In this document: positions 1-6,754 of the stretch, piece after piece
How positions within the stretch are numbered: the stretch's first letter is position 1
Layout: the number at the start of each line of letters is the position of its first letter
Origin: a bacterium
GTDB lineage: Bacteria > Oederibacteriota > CAKKQC01
Assembly (NCBI GenBank): GCA_919901855.1
Contig: CAKKQC010000046.1
Location: 1-18,541 of the forward strand
Direction of reading: 5' to 3'
DNA: 18,541 nucleotides
The notes under the pieces: model-generated
Database searches by the model: none
The model's input: only the letters and a program-made list of their open reading frames with translations
What the model was told of the DNA's origin: nothing
Program-made: the position numbers and the translations under genes

Positions 1-18
1 CATGTCGCCCCGACGAAG

Positions 19-38
19 CCCCGGGCTTTAGCCCGGGG
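19..38. repeat. Perfect GC-rich palindrome with TTTA loop
   Basis: An 8-base arm CCCCGGGC (19-26) and its exact complement (31-38) flank a TTTA loop. It lies in the roughly 100 noncoding bases at the left edge, beyond the end of the lipoprotein gene. It could be a terminator stem, although no T-run follows on either strand, or one copy of a dispersed REP-like palindrome. Only a genome-wide copy count would separate these. The rest of 1-73 shows no supported gene. Confidence 0.5.
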
Positions 39-73
39 AGAGGAGTCCGGTTCACCATTCATCCATTGCTTCC

Positions 74-104
74 AGCGGTCGCTCTTGGTGCTGGCGCGAC
101 CGCT
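74..104 (-). terminator. Hairpin at the 3' end of the lipoprotein gene
   Basis: AGCGGTCGC (74-82) and GCGACCGCT (96-104) form a perfect 9-bp stem with a 13-base loop. On the minus strand the stem begins within the TAG stop codon (103-105) of the lipoprotein gene and extends just beyond it, which is where a 3' transcript-end hairpin would sit. No U-tract follows, so it may be a non-canonical terminator or an RNA-stabilising stem. Confidence 0.45.
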
Positions 105-759
105 ACGGTTTCGGGAAGAACGCCTCCAGCAGGTCCCGGCCGACCCGGCGGGCGACCTGGTCCAGGAGTTCCGCCGACGGCGCCGGCACGGTTTCGCACT
201 CTTCGAGGAGGGCGTCGAACAGCACCTCGCCCGTCTGCGGCTTGACGAGCAGCGCCTGGATGAGGCACTGATGGTCGAACGTAGGCTGGCCGATCCGCCA
301 GGGCTTGAGCCACAGGAGTCCGATCTGGGTCTGCTGGTTAACGGTGCCGTAGGCCTGCACGCCCAACAGGAGCACGGACTCGACGGGAAGCGCGATGGGT
401 TTGACGCTCAGCGGCACCCGGCCCTTGACGAGGTCGGCGGTGATCTCCGCGGCCCAGCCCCGGGCCTCCTCGGAGCCGCCGCAGACCGAGTCGGCGGAAA
501 GGCTCGCGCTCAGCGCTCCGGTGCAGGCGGCCAGCACCGCGCGCCCCGACTCCGCCAGCCGCTCCACCGTCATCTCCGGGTACTGGTCGGCGAACTTCCG
601 CTTCACCTTCGCGGGGAAGCCGGGCTCGAGAACGCAGACCGCGTGCACGGGCAGTTCCCGGAGTTTCGGGGAGATCGTGATCTCGTGCTTGAGCTCGCTG
701 GCGCATCCGGTCAGGATCGCGAGCGCAGGCAGGACGGGGAGAAGTCTCCGGGTATTCAT
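103..759 (-). CDS. Putative lipoprotein of unknown function
   Basis: This 218-residue protein begins with a short basic N-terminus (MNTRR), a hydrophobic stretch and a lipobox LTGC, with the lipidated Cys at residue 19. It should therefore be exported by Sec, processed by signal peptidase II and anchored to a membrane. The mature part of about 200 residues is not recognised. It has an amphipathic N-terminal half, a middle rich in Val and Leu (about residues 115-150) and an acidic C-terminal segment. I chose the ATG at 759 over an in-frame start at 798 because only the former puts the signal peptide at the N-terminus. There is no Shine-Dalgarno sequence; instead a TACAAT box ends nine bases upstream, so the mRNA may be leaderless. 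It is the last gene of the leftward block, 48 bases after the M14-like gene, and probably has its own promoter. Being a lipoprotein is well supported; its function is unknown. Confidence 0.75.
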   Translation of the reverse strand: MNTRRLLPVLPALAILTGCASELKHEITISPKLRELPVHAVCVLEPGFPAKVKRKFADQYPEMTVERLAESGRAVLAACTGALSASLSADSVCGGSEEARGWAAEITADLVKGRVPLSVKPIALPVESVLLLGVQAYGTVNQQTQIGLLWLKPWRIGQPTFDHQCLIQALLVKPQTGEVLFDALLEECETVPAPSAELLDQVARRVGRDLLEAFFPKP

Positions 760-767
760 CCGGCCGA

Positions 768-773
768 CATTGT
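768..773 (-). promoter_or_regulatory. -10-like box (TACAAT) for the lipoprotein gene
   Basis: TACAAT on the minus strand matches the sigma70 -10 consensus at five of six positions and ends nine bases before the ATG at 759. Initiation about seven bases downstream would give an almost leaderless transcript, in keeping with the missing Shine-Dalgarno sequence. No convincing -35 is visible, so this is an inference from spacing and consensus. Confidence 0.4.
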
Positions 774-807
774 ACTCCGTGCCCGCGGGGCGCCGCAATC
801 GGGGACG

Positions 808-1554
808 TCAGTCGCCGGCAACGAAGCCGCACGCCGCGTCGAGGACGGCGCGGTGGGCGCGTACGCGCGCCTCCAGCGGCCGGCGCCCCGGCGTTTCCAT
901 CGTGACGGTGTGGCCGGTCACGTGCGCGAAGTGCCAGATCGCGATCGGCCACCCCCGGCGCTCCTCCGGCCGCAGCGCTCCTTCGGGCGGCCGGATCAGT
1001 CCTTGGGTCGTCCGGAAGTCGCCGACCTCGTCCCCGTCGGACACGCCCACCTGGGCGGCCGCGGCCGCGGCCGCCAGCAGGCGTTCTCCCGCGAAGGGGG
1101 GGGCGGCTTTCAGCTCGTACAGGTAGCAGGTGTCGAAGTCGGCGTCCTCGTGCATGTCGACGGCCAGCCGGAACCGTTCGCCCTCCAGGGCCTTCGTTAC
1201 CAGCCGGGTCAGCGGAGCGTCCGGCTCGTCGAAGTGCCGGTTGAGGTCCTCGGTGTCCCGGCTCGAGCGCGTGCCCCGCTCGAAGCCCCAGGGGTTGAGG
1301 CAGGGGAGGATCGTGAACCGGATCCGCTGGCCCCAGGCGGCGGCGTCCGCCTCGAGCCAGTCGGCCAGCCCGAGGGGTCCCGCGGGCTCCTCGCCGTGGA
1401 TGCCGGCGTCAAGGAGGACCGCCGGGCGGCCCATTGCCCCGAACGCGAGCCGGAGGAAGGGGTAGCCCTCGAGCGCGCCGGCCTCCTCGACGACGCCGTC
1501 GAGGGCGCGGGTCGCGAGGTCGAGCCGCCGGGCGAGGTCCGCGAAGGAGGGCAC
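808..1554 (-). CDS. M14-family zinc carboxypeptidase / AspA-AstE-like hydrolase
   Basis: The 248-residue protein carries the pattern of the M14 metallocarboxypeptidase and succinylglutamate desuccinylase/aspartoacylase superfamily. It has HGEE (zinc ligands His53 and Glu56), NPWGFERGTR and LNRHF (substrate-binding Asn/Arg region, about 87-107), DMHED (third zinc ligand His135) and TMETPG (catalytic Glu220). All key residues are present, so it should be an active zinc hydrolase of an amide or peptide bond. The substrate cannot be read from the sequence. It follows the lysine 2,3-aminomutase gene after 16 bases, which suggests a substrate linked to lysine or beta-lysine. I chose GTG at 1554 because it follows the upstream stop and gives a normal N-terminus; the longer frame to 1650 would add low-complexity Pro/Ser/Arg sequence overlapping kamA. 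No ribosome-binding site is obvious. An uninterrupted Ala run near residues 161-167 is encoded by a GC palindrome. Confidence 0.8.
   Translation of the reverse strand: MPSFADLARRLDLATRALDGVVEEAGALEGYPFLRLAFGAMGRPAVLLDAGIHGEEPAGPLGLADWLEADAAAWGQRIRFTILPCLNPWGFERGTRSSRDTEDLNRHFDEPDAPLTRLVTKALEGERFRLAVDMHEDADFDTCYLYELKAAPPFAGERLLAAAAAAAQVGVSDGDEVGDFRTTQGLIRPPEGALRPEERRGWPIAIWHFAHVTGHTVTMETPGRRPLEARVRAHRAVLDAACGFVAGD
1054..1075. repeat. 22-bp perfect GC palindrome coding for poly-Ala
   Basis: Bases 1054-1075 equal their own reverse complement and consist of GGCCGC units. They lie inside the M14-like gene and encode its alanine run. Tandem GCC/GCG alanine codons make such palindromes easily in GC-rich DNA, so this is more likely a composition effect than a functional site. 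Confidence 0.5.
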
Positions 1555-1570
1555 GGAGGATTCGCCGGAT

Positions 1571-2662
1571 CTACTTGAGGAGGGTGGCGGCCGGGGCCTG
1601 CGTGTAAGTGAACCGCCGGCCTTCGTGGTTGCGGACGACGACGCGATCATCCGAGATCTCGACGACGCCCTCGGGCAGGAGCGGGACCTTGCCGCCGCCG
1701 CCGGGGGCGTCGATGACGTACGTGGGCACGGCCATCCCCGAGGTGTGGCCCCGGAGCGCGGCCATGATCCGCAGTCCCGCGTCCACGCCGGTCCGGAAGT
1801 GGTCCGCGCCGGCGACGGGGTCGCACTGGTAGAGGTAGTAGGGCCGCACGCGCATGGCCAGGAGCTTCTGCATGAGCGCCTTGACCACGGCGGGGTCGTC
1901 GTTTACCCCCCGGAGCAGGACGGTCTGGTTCCCGACGGGGATGCCGTGGTCGACCAGCCGCTCGCACGCGGCTCTTGCCTCCGGCGTGACCTCGCGCGGG
2001 TGGTTGAAATGCGTGTTGACGAACAGCGGGTGCCGCGCGGCCAGCGCGCGGCAAAGCTCGTCGGTGACCCGGGACGGGAGGACGCAGGGGACGCGGGTGT
2101 CCACGCGCAGGATCTCGACGTGCGGGATCTCGCGGAGCCAGCCCAGGATGCGCGACAGCCGCTCGTCGGCCAGCAGGAACGGGTCCCCGCCCGAGACGAT
2201 GACGTCCCGGATCTCGGGCCGGCTCCGGATGTACTCGACGCCGCGCTTGAGCTCGTCGTCCGTCGGGGCGGCCGTCCGGCCGACCGCGCGCTTGCGGGTG
2301 CAGAACCGGCAGTACACGGCGCACTGGTACGAGACGAGGAAGAGGACGCGGTCGGGATACCGGTGGACGAGGTGCGGAACCGGCGAGTCGGCCTCTTCGC
2401 CCAGGGGATCGGCCGTGCCGTCGGCGCCCGACAGCTCGAGCGCCGAGGGGATCACCTGGCGGCCGAGGGGGTCGTTCGCGCCGTCCCGGATCAGCGAGGC
2501 ATAGTAGGAGTTGATCCGTACGGGGAACGCGCGTTCGGCCGCGGCCAGCGCTGCCGCGTCGCCGCCGAACCGGGCCGCAGCCTCGGCCCCCGAGTTCACC
2601 CCTCCGTTGAGCTGCCGGCGCCAGTCGGCCGGATCACCCCCGGCCGGGGTCATGGGAGACAT
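1571..2662 (-). CDS. kamA: KamA-family radical SAM lysine 2,3-aminomutase
   Basis: This 363-residue protein has the 4Fe-4S/AdoMet motif C-x3-C-x2-C (Cys114, 118, 121 in YQCAVYCRFCTRK), SGGDPFLL, the RVDTRVP segment, HFNHPREVT and a C-terminal PLP segment DAPGGGGKVP with Lys325 as the probable PLP Schiff-base lysine. Clostridial lysine 2,3-aminomutase holds the substrate amino group with two aspartates; both positions are Asp here (Asp281 in QCDPVAG, Asp318 in IDAPGGGG), pointing to L-lysine to beta-lysine conversion rather than glutamate 2,3-aminomutase. The protein ends soon after the PLP region and lacks the C-terminal Cys cluster that binds zinc in the clostridial enzyme. The start is uncertain: GTG 2665, ATG 2662 and ATG 2653 are all in frame, none with a clear Shine-Dalgarno sequence. 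A small dyad ATCAC-AG-GTGAT (2661-2672) overlaps the first two. The gene follows the ATP-grasp-like gene after 67 bases. EpmB (EF-P beta-lysylation) is a related alternative. Confidence 0.88.
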   Translation of the reverse strand: MSPMTPAGGDPADWRRQLNGGVNSGAEAAARFGGDAAALAAAERAFPVRINSYYASLIRDGANDPLGRQVIPSALELSGADGTADPLGEEADSPVPHLVHRYPDRVLFLVSYQCAVYCRFCTRKRAVGRTAAPTDDELKRGVEYIRSRPEIRDVIVSGGDPFLLADERLSRILGWLREIPHVEILRVDTRVPCVLPSRVTDELCRALAARHPLFVNTHFNHPREVTPEARAACERLVDHGIPVGNQTVLLRGVNDDPAVVKALMQKLLAMRVRPYYLYQCDPVAGADHFRTGVDAGLRIMAALRGHTSGMAVPTYVIDAPGGGGKVPLLPEGVVEISDDRVVVRNHEGRRFTYTQAPAATLLK

Positions 2663-2729
2663 CACAGGTGATAACGCGCCGCGGGGCGAAAAGTTCCGGG
2701 TCGCTCTGGAGGCTCCATGCCGGCAGCCA

Positions 2730-4208
2730 TTATCCCACGTTCGCGCAGGGCAGCATGACCGCGTCCGGCATCCCGTGGATGGCCTTCTTGTCCTTGGGGG
2801 TGATCGTGGCCAGTATGCCGCCCAGGGGGGCCTCGTCCTCGCCGGTGACGAAATAGTACGGGCAAAGTCGGACCCGGCCCTCGAGGTCGCGCACCTCGCC
2901 GGCGGCGGCGTCCCAGAAGGGTACCCGGGTGAGAGAAGGCCGGCGGTGGGGTTGGAGGATCCACGGGTGCCGGGGGAAGTCCGCGAGGGCGGACGCGACC
3001 GCGGCGCCCCATTCCGCGCTCGAAAGGTCCGCGCCGAACCGGACGCCGTGACTGCCCCACGCGTCCTCGCCGAACCCGGACGGCTTGAGGATGATGGCCC
3101 GCTCCTTCTGCGAGAGCCGTTGAAGCACGTCCCACGACTGGACCGGCCGGCCCGCGAGCGTCAGTCCGGCGACCGCCGCGTGCGGCGGTACCGGCGCGGG
3201 GTCCAGCACCCACGTCGGGACCACGAGCGCCTTCAGCTCCCCGAACATCCGCTCGCCGAGGAGGGTGTCCCACTGCGGCTCGAGCGCGGGATGGTGGAGC
3301 AGGGCGAAGAGGAGCTTCTCCTCGAGGTGCGGCTTAGGCGGCGGTGTGAGCCGGACGCGCTTGAGCCGCGCGGCGTCCAGGATCTCCTCCGAATGCGGGA
3401 CGTTGGGGAGATCGAAGAGCTCGAAGAACCGGTACACGAGCGCGACCGTCCGGTCGCCCTCCGGCGTCGCGATTGCGACGCCGCGCGCATCCGCCCGGTC
3501 AGTCCCGACCGCGAGGCCGTCCGCGGACGGACGCACCGCCTCGGGGTCGACCGCCCACACGGGGTCCCCTGATGCGCGGAGCGCCTCCGCAAGCCACCGC
3601 ATCTCGGGGCGGTACATGCGGCTCTCGTCGGAGACGACGAGAGCCGTCGCCGGGGCGTCCGCCCCGGCGTGCGCTCCGGCGGCGAAGGCCATGGCCCGGC
3701 GGAAACCGGCTACCATGCCGTCGGGGCCTCCCGCGCACGCGAGCCCCTCCTGCTCGTAGAGCCGGGAGAGGCAGCCGAGGAGCCCGATCCCGCCGGGCAC
3801 GGAGTCGAGCTCGCATGCCACCGGTCCCTCGTCGGTGAGGAGCACGTCGGGCCGCAGGACTGGCGGGACCGACCGCTTGAACCGGTTCATGCGGGCGAAC
3901 TCCAGGAGCCGGGGCGGCTTGCCGAGGTCGAGCCAGCCCGCGATCCAGGGAGGGGCGTCCCCGCGCAGGCTCAGTAGGTAGAGCTGGTGGGCGGCCTTCA
4001 CGAACTTGAGCCAGAGGATGCCCTGGCCGCCGAGAGTCCTAAGGAGGCCGGGCGGGAGCCGGAACGGCTCCGGCCCGATCCGGCATGGGGCTGCGCCCGA
4101 TGGCGCCGGGCTTCCGGCATGCGGTTCCAGCGCGAAGAGCCCGTCGGCCGGAATCCCGGCGAGGATGCGCCGGCACCGGTCGGCGGCGGTCGGATCGGGC
4201 GTGGTCAA
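2730..4208 (-). CDS. Uncharacterised protein, probable ATP-grasp-like ligase
   Basis: The 492-residue soluble protein has no signal peptide or membrane segment. I do not recognise a named family, but two blocks resemble ATP-grasp enzymes, perhaps of the circularly permuted type. One is an acidic/glycine motif ACELDSVPGGIGL (about 131-143). The other is a lysine/glycine block IILKPSGFGEDAWGSHG (about 372-388, Lys375 a candidate ATP-phosphate ligand), followed by a strand WILQPH (about 416) and a conserved-looking C-terminal LCPYYFVTG / GGILATITPKDK region. A peptide- or amide-forming ligase is therefore possible but unproven. Translation probably starts at TTG 4208, four bases after the ispH stop, with AAGGA inside the end of ispH as ribosome-binding site, so the two are coupled. 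The position between ispH and kamA, with an M14-like hydrolase beyond, suggests a role in attaching or metabolising lysine or beta-lysine. The ORF is certain; the function is not. Confidence 0.7.
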   Translation of the reverse strand: MTTPDPTAADRCRRILAGIPADGLFALEPHAGSPAPSGAAPCRIGPEPFRLPPGLLRTLGGQGILWLKFVKAAHQLYLLSLRGDAPPWIAGWLDLGKPPRLLEFARMNRFKRSVPPVLRPDVLLTDEGPVACELDSVPGGIGLLGCLSRLYEQEGLACAGGPDGMVAGFRRAMAFAAGAHAGADAPATALVVSDESRMYRPEMRWLAEALRASGDPVWAVDPEAVRPSADGLAVGTDRADARGVAIATPEGDRTVALVYRFFELFDLPNVPHSEEILDAARLKRVRLTPPPKPHLEEKLLFALLHHPALEPQWDTLLGERMFGELKALVVPTWVLDPAPVPPHAAVAGLTLAGRPVQSWDVLQRLSQKERAIILKPSGFGEDAWGSHGVRFGADLSSAEWGAAVASALADFPRHPWILQPHRRPSLTRVPFWDAAAGEVRDLEGRVRLCPYYFVTGEDEAPLGGILATITPKDKKAIHGMPDAVMLPCANVG

Positions 4209-4212
4209 CCCG

Positions 4213-5196
4213 TCAGTCCTTGCGGCTCGCGATGGCTTCGCGGGGAGCGGCCACCGGTCGGCGCGCCTTCATGGCGGCCTCGAGCTCGGACGGGAGGAAG
4301 AACCGCGTGGTCTCGGGGGCCGAGGAGACCTCCTCGAGCTCGCCGCCGTACCGGAACAGGATCGTGTTGATCAGCTCGCGGACGACCCGTTCGGGCGCGG
4401 AGGCGCCGGCCGTTATCCCGACGGTCTCCGCGCCCTTCAGCCAGTTCCAGTCCACGTCCCCGACGTGATCGATGAGGTGGGCGGCAGCCCCGGCGTCCCG
4501 CGCGACCTCCTTGAGCCGGATCGAGTTCGAGCTGTTCCGGGCCCCGACCACGAGGATGACCTGGGCCCACCGGGCCAGCGCCTTGACGGCTTGCTGGCGG
4601 CTCCGGGTCGCGTAGCAGATGTCCTCCGAGGGGGGGAGTGCCAGTTCCGGGAACCGCCGGCGGAGCTCGCCCATGATGGCGGACGAGTCGTCGGCCGACA
4701 GCGTCGTCTGGGTAAGGACGACGAGCTTCGCGGGGTGGGCCACCTCGACCCGGGCGGCGTCCTCGACGCTCGTCACCAGCCGGATCTGGTCGGGCGCCTC
4801 GCCCATGGTGCCCACGACCTCGTCATGCCCCGCGTGCCCGACCAGAATCAGTTCGCACCCGGCGTTCAGGAACCGCGCCACCTCGAGGTGGACCTTCGTG
4901 ACGAGCGGGCAGGTGGCGTCGATGGTCCGGAGCTTCCGTGCCTCCGCCTCGCGGCGGACGGCTGGGGACACCCCGTGGGCGCTGAAGATCACCGGCGAGC
5001 CCTCGGGAACCTCGCCGAGCTCCTCGACGAAGACGGCGCCCCGCGACTTGAGATCTTCGACGACGAACCGGTTGTGGACGATTTCCTTCCGGACGTACAC
5101 CGGCGGTCCGAAGGCCTCGAGCGCGCGCTCGACGACCTCGATGGCGCGCTCGACGCCCGCGCAGAATCCTCTCGGACTGGCCAGCAGGACTTTCAC
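4213..5196 (-). CDS. ispH: 4-hydroxy-3-methylbut-2-enyl diphosphate reductase
   Basis: IspH (LytB) performs the last step of the MEP isoprenoid pathway, reducing HMBPP to IPP and DMAPP with a 4Fe-4S cluster. The 327-residue protein keeps the three cluster cysteines: Cys12 (RGFCAGVERAI), Cys96 (ATCPLVTKVH) and Cys194 (DICYATRSRQ). It also keeps the active-site residues His41 (VHNRFVV), His74 (SAHGVSP), His124 and Glu126 (GHAGHDEVVG), the TQTTLS segment and the RNSSNSIRL loop. Length and spacing match the family. GTG 5196 starts the protein at MKVLLASPRG, the normal N-terminus; ATG 5226 would add ten untypical residues and lies upstream of the extended -10 box. There is no Shine-Dalgarno sequence, but TGCTACAAT ends 13 bases upstream, so the 5' leader would be very short. 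It is the first gene of the leftward operon and diverges from pabB. Confidence 0.96.
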   Translation of the reverse strand: MKVLLASPRGFCAGVERAIEVVERALEAFGPPVYVRKEIVHNRFVVEDLKSRGAVFVEELGEVPEGSPVIFSAHGVSPAVRREAEARKLRTIDATCPLVTKVHLEVARFLNAGCELILVGHAGHDEVVGTMGEAPDQIRLVTSVEDAARVEVAHPAKLVVLTQTTLSADDSSAIMGELRRRFPELALPPSEDICYATRSRQQAVKALARWAQVILVVGARNSSNSIRLKEVARDAGAAAHLIDHVGDVDWNWLKGAETVGITAGASAPERVVRELINTILFRYGGELEEVSSAPETTRFFLPSELEAAMKARRPVAAPREAIASRKD

Positions 5197-5209
5197 GGGG
5201 GTGGATGAA

Positions 5210-5218
5210 ATTGTAGCA
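5210..5218 (-). promoter_or_regulatory. Extended -10 promoter (TGCTACAAT) for ispH
   Basis: On the minus strand TGC-TACAAT is an extended -10 element (TGn plus a five-of-six match to TATAAT). It lies in the 64-base region between the divergent ispH and pabB starts and ends 13 bases before the chosen ispH GTG. No good -35 is visible, which is tolerated at extended -10 promoters. The plus-strand promoter for pabB must overlap this region, but I could not identify it. Confidence 0.5.
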
Positions 5219-5260
5219 CTCCCCATCGGGTAGACTGGAAAGCATGGGAGAGACACGATC

Positions 5261-6754
5261 GTGAGCGCCGCGGTCACGCGCCCATCGGGACGGGCATTCG
5301 TGCGGGTGCCCATGCCGGACGCTCCCGACGCGCTGTTCGACGCGATCGCGGACGAGCCCTACAGCTTCTTCCTCGACAGCAGCATCCCCGAGCCGCGGCT
5401 GGGGCGGCACGCGTTCATGGGGAGCCGGCCGTTCCTGGTCTTCACGGCGCGCGGCCGCCGCTGGACCGTGCGCGAGGGGGGCCGGGTCACGCGCGGGAAC
5501 GGCGATCCCTTCCTCGCGCTCCGGGGCCTCCTCGCCGTGCACCGGCATCAAGGGCCCGGGTCGGCGCCGCCCCTCCTCGCGGGAGCCGTGGGTTGGGTGA
5601 GCTACGAGGCCGGCCGGCTCGTCGAGCCGCTGCGCGTCGCGCCTCGCCGGGCCTCCGGTCTCCCCGATCTATGCTTCGCCTTCTACGAGACCGTGGCGGC
5701 ATGCGACCTGCCGCGCCGGGAGCTCAGCCTCGCGACCGGCGGTTTGGCGGGCCCGCGCGGCGATCTGGGGGCCCGGCAGGCCGCGCGGGCGGCCGCCCTG
5801 CTGGAGCGCTTGCGGCTGCGGACGAAGCCGGGAGAGCAGCCGTCGCAGTTCCGGCGGACGCCGGAACTGCGCGCCCGCCCGCGGCAACCGTTCCGCCTCA
5901 CCTCGCCGCTCGAGTCCACGATTCCGCGCGCGGCCTATCTGCGGGCCGTCGAGTCGATCCGGCACTCGATCGCGATCGGCGACATCTACCAGGCGGACCT
6001 GACCCGCCAGCTCGCGGGCACTTGGGAAGGCGATCCGTGGACGCTCGCGCGCCGCCTGCGCGCGGTCAGCCCGGCGCCGTTCTCGGCCTACCTCAACTTC
6101 GGCGGGGTCCGCGTCGTCTCGTCGTCCCCCGAGCGGTTCCTGGCCCTGCGGGGCCGGCGGATCGAGACCAGGCCCATCAAGGGCACGCGACCCCGGGGGG
6201 TCGACCAGGCCTCGGATAGGGCGTTAGCCCTCGAGCTCGTGCGCAGCGAGAAGGACATGGCCGAGCACATGATGATCGTGGACGTCGAGCGCAACGACCT
6301 GGGCCGGATCTGCGAGTCCGGCAGCGTGACCGTGCCCGAGCCCGCGGCCCTCGAGGTCTTTCCTCAGGTCTTCCACCTGACCTCGACGGTCGAGGGCCGC
6401 CTTAGGCGGGGGCTCACGGCCGTGGACGCGCTCCGGGCCATGGTGCCGGGCGGCTCGATCGCGGGCGCCCCCAAGATCCGGGCGCAGGAAATCCTGGCCG
6501 GGCTCGAGCCCGGCCCCCGCGGGCTCTATACGGGCGCGCTCGGCTATGTCTCGTTCTCCGGCGCGTGCGACTTCTCGATCGTGATCCGGACCGTCGTCCT
6601 CCAGGGGTCGCACCTGTCCGCCGGGATCGGCGGCGGGATCGTCGCGGATTCGGATCCGGACCGGGAGTGGGAGGAGACCGAGCACAAGGCCCGCGGCCTC
6701 CGGATGGCCCTGGGGGAGGCAGCGGCGGCGCGCGCGACCGGGGTGCCGGCATGA
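5261..6754 (+). CDS. pabB: Aminodeoxychorismate synthase component I
   Basis: This 497-residue chorismate-binding enzyme converts chorismate to 4-amino-4-deoxychorismate for folate synthesis, normally with the glutaminase PabA, which is not in this window. The N-terminal domain (about 1-190) has the usual SFFLDSS and GAVGWVSYEAGR segments. The C-terminal chorismate domain (about 220-485) has RSEKDMAEHMMIVDVERNDL (328-347), GGSIAGAPK (398-405) and GIGGGIVADSDPDREWEETE (455-474). Lys307 in PIKGTRPRG is the diagnostic PabB lysine; TrpE has Ala there, so anthranilate synthase is disfavoured. GTG 5261 has GGGAG about ten bases upstream. The stop overlaps the downstream aminotransferase start (ATGA), giving translational coupling and a complete PabB-PabC pair. 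The inter-domain linker (about residues 195-204) is encoded by a perfect 12-bp-stem hairpin. Confidence 0.93.
   Translation: MSAAVTRPSGRAFVRVPMPDAPDALFDAIADEPYSFFLDSSIPEPRLGRHAFMGSRPFLVFTARGRRWTVREGGRVTRGNGDPFLALRGLLAVHRHQGPGSAPPLLAGAVGWVSYEAGRLVEPLRVAPRRASGLPDLCFAFYETVAACDLPRRELSLATGGLAGPRGDLGARQAARAAALLERLRLRTKPGEQPSQFRRTPELRARPRQPFRLTSPLESTIPRAAYLRAVESIRHSIAIGDIYQADLTRQLAGTWEGDPWTLARRLRAVSPAPFSAYLNFGGVRVVSSSPERFLALRGRRIETRPIKGTRPRGVDQASDRALALELVRSEKDMAEHMMIVDVERNDLGRICESGSVTVPEPAALEVFPQVFHLTSTVEGRLRRGLTAVDALRAMVPGGSIAGAPKIRAQEILAGLEPGPRGLYTGALGYVSFSGACDFSIVIRTVVLQGSHLSAGIGGGIVADSDPDREWEETEHKARGLRMALGEAAAARATGVPA
5844..5871. repeat. Perfect 12-bp inverted repeat inside pabB
   Basis: CGCAGTTCCGGC (5844-5855) and its exact complement (5860-5871) are separated by the tetraloop GGAC. 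The hairpin falls in the variable linker between the two PabB domains and encodes PSQFRRTPELRA-like sequence. A perfect 12-bp stem with a 4-base loop is unlikely to come from GC bias alone, because the arms contain mixed AGTT/AACT bases. It could be an inserted palindromic element, an RNA processing site or a local transcription modulator. No T-run follows, so it is not a standard terminator. Confidence 0.8.

Noticed and set aside
1-3. CAT at the left edge as a minus-strand start codon of a gene beyond the window
   Set aside because: Only three bases are visible and there is no strong ribosome-binding site, so it cannot be supported.
85-1578. Long plus-strand frame of 497 codons opposite the lipoprotein and M14 genes
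   Set aside because: Antisense shadow: GC-rich codon bias opens the opposite frame. Its translation has no motif, while the minus strand shows a lipobox protein and an intact zinc hydrolase.
1571-2662. Reading kamA as epmB (EF-P lysine 2,3-aminomutase)
   Set aside because: The PLP/substrate block keeps the Asp and DAPGGGGK form of free-lysine KamA, and no efp or epmA is present. It is not fully excluded, because partners may lie elsewhere.
4006-5208. 400-codon plus-strand frame opposite ispH
   Set aside because: The minus strand encodes a complete IspH with all cluster cysteines, so this is an antisense shadow.
5261-6754. Reading pabB as trpE
   Set aside because: The catalytic motif is PIKGT with lysine, typical of PabB, not PIAGT; a class IV aminotransferase follows instead of trp genes.
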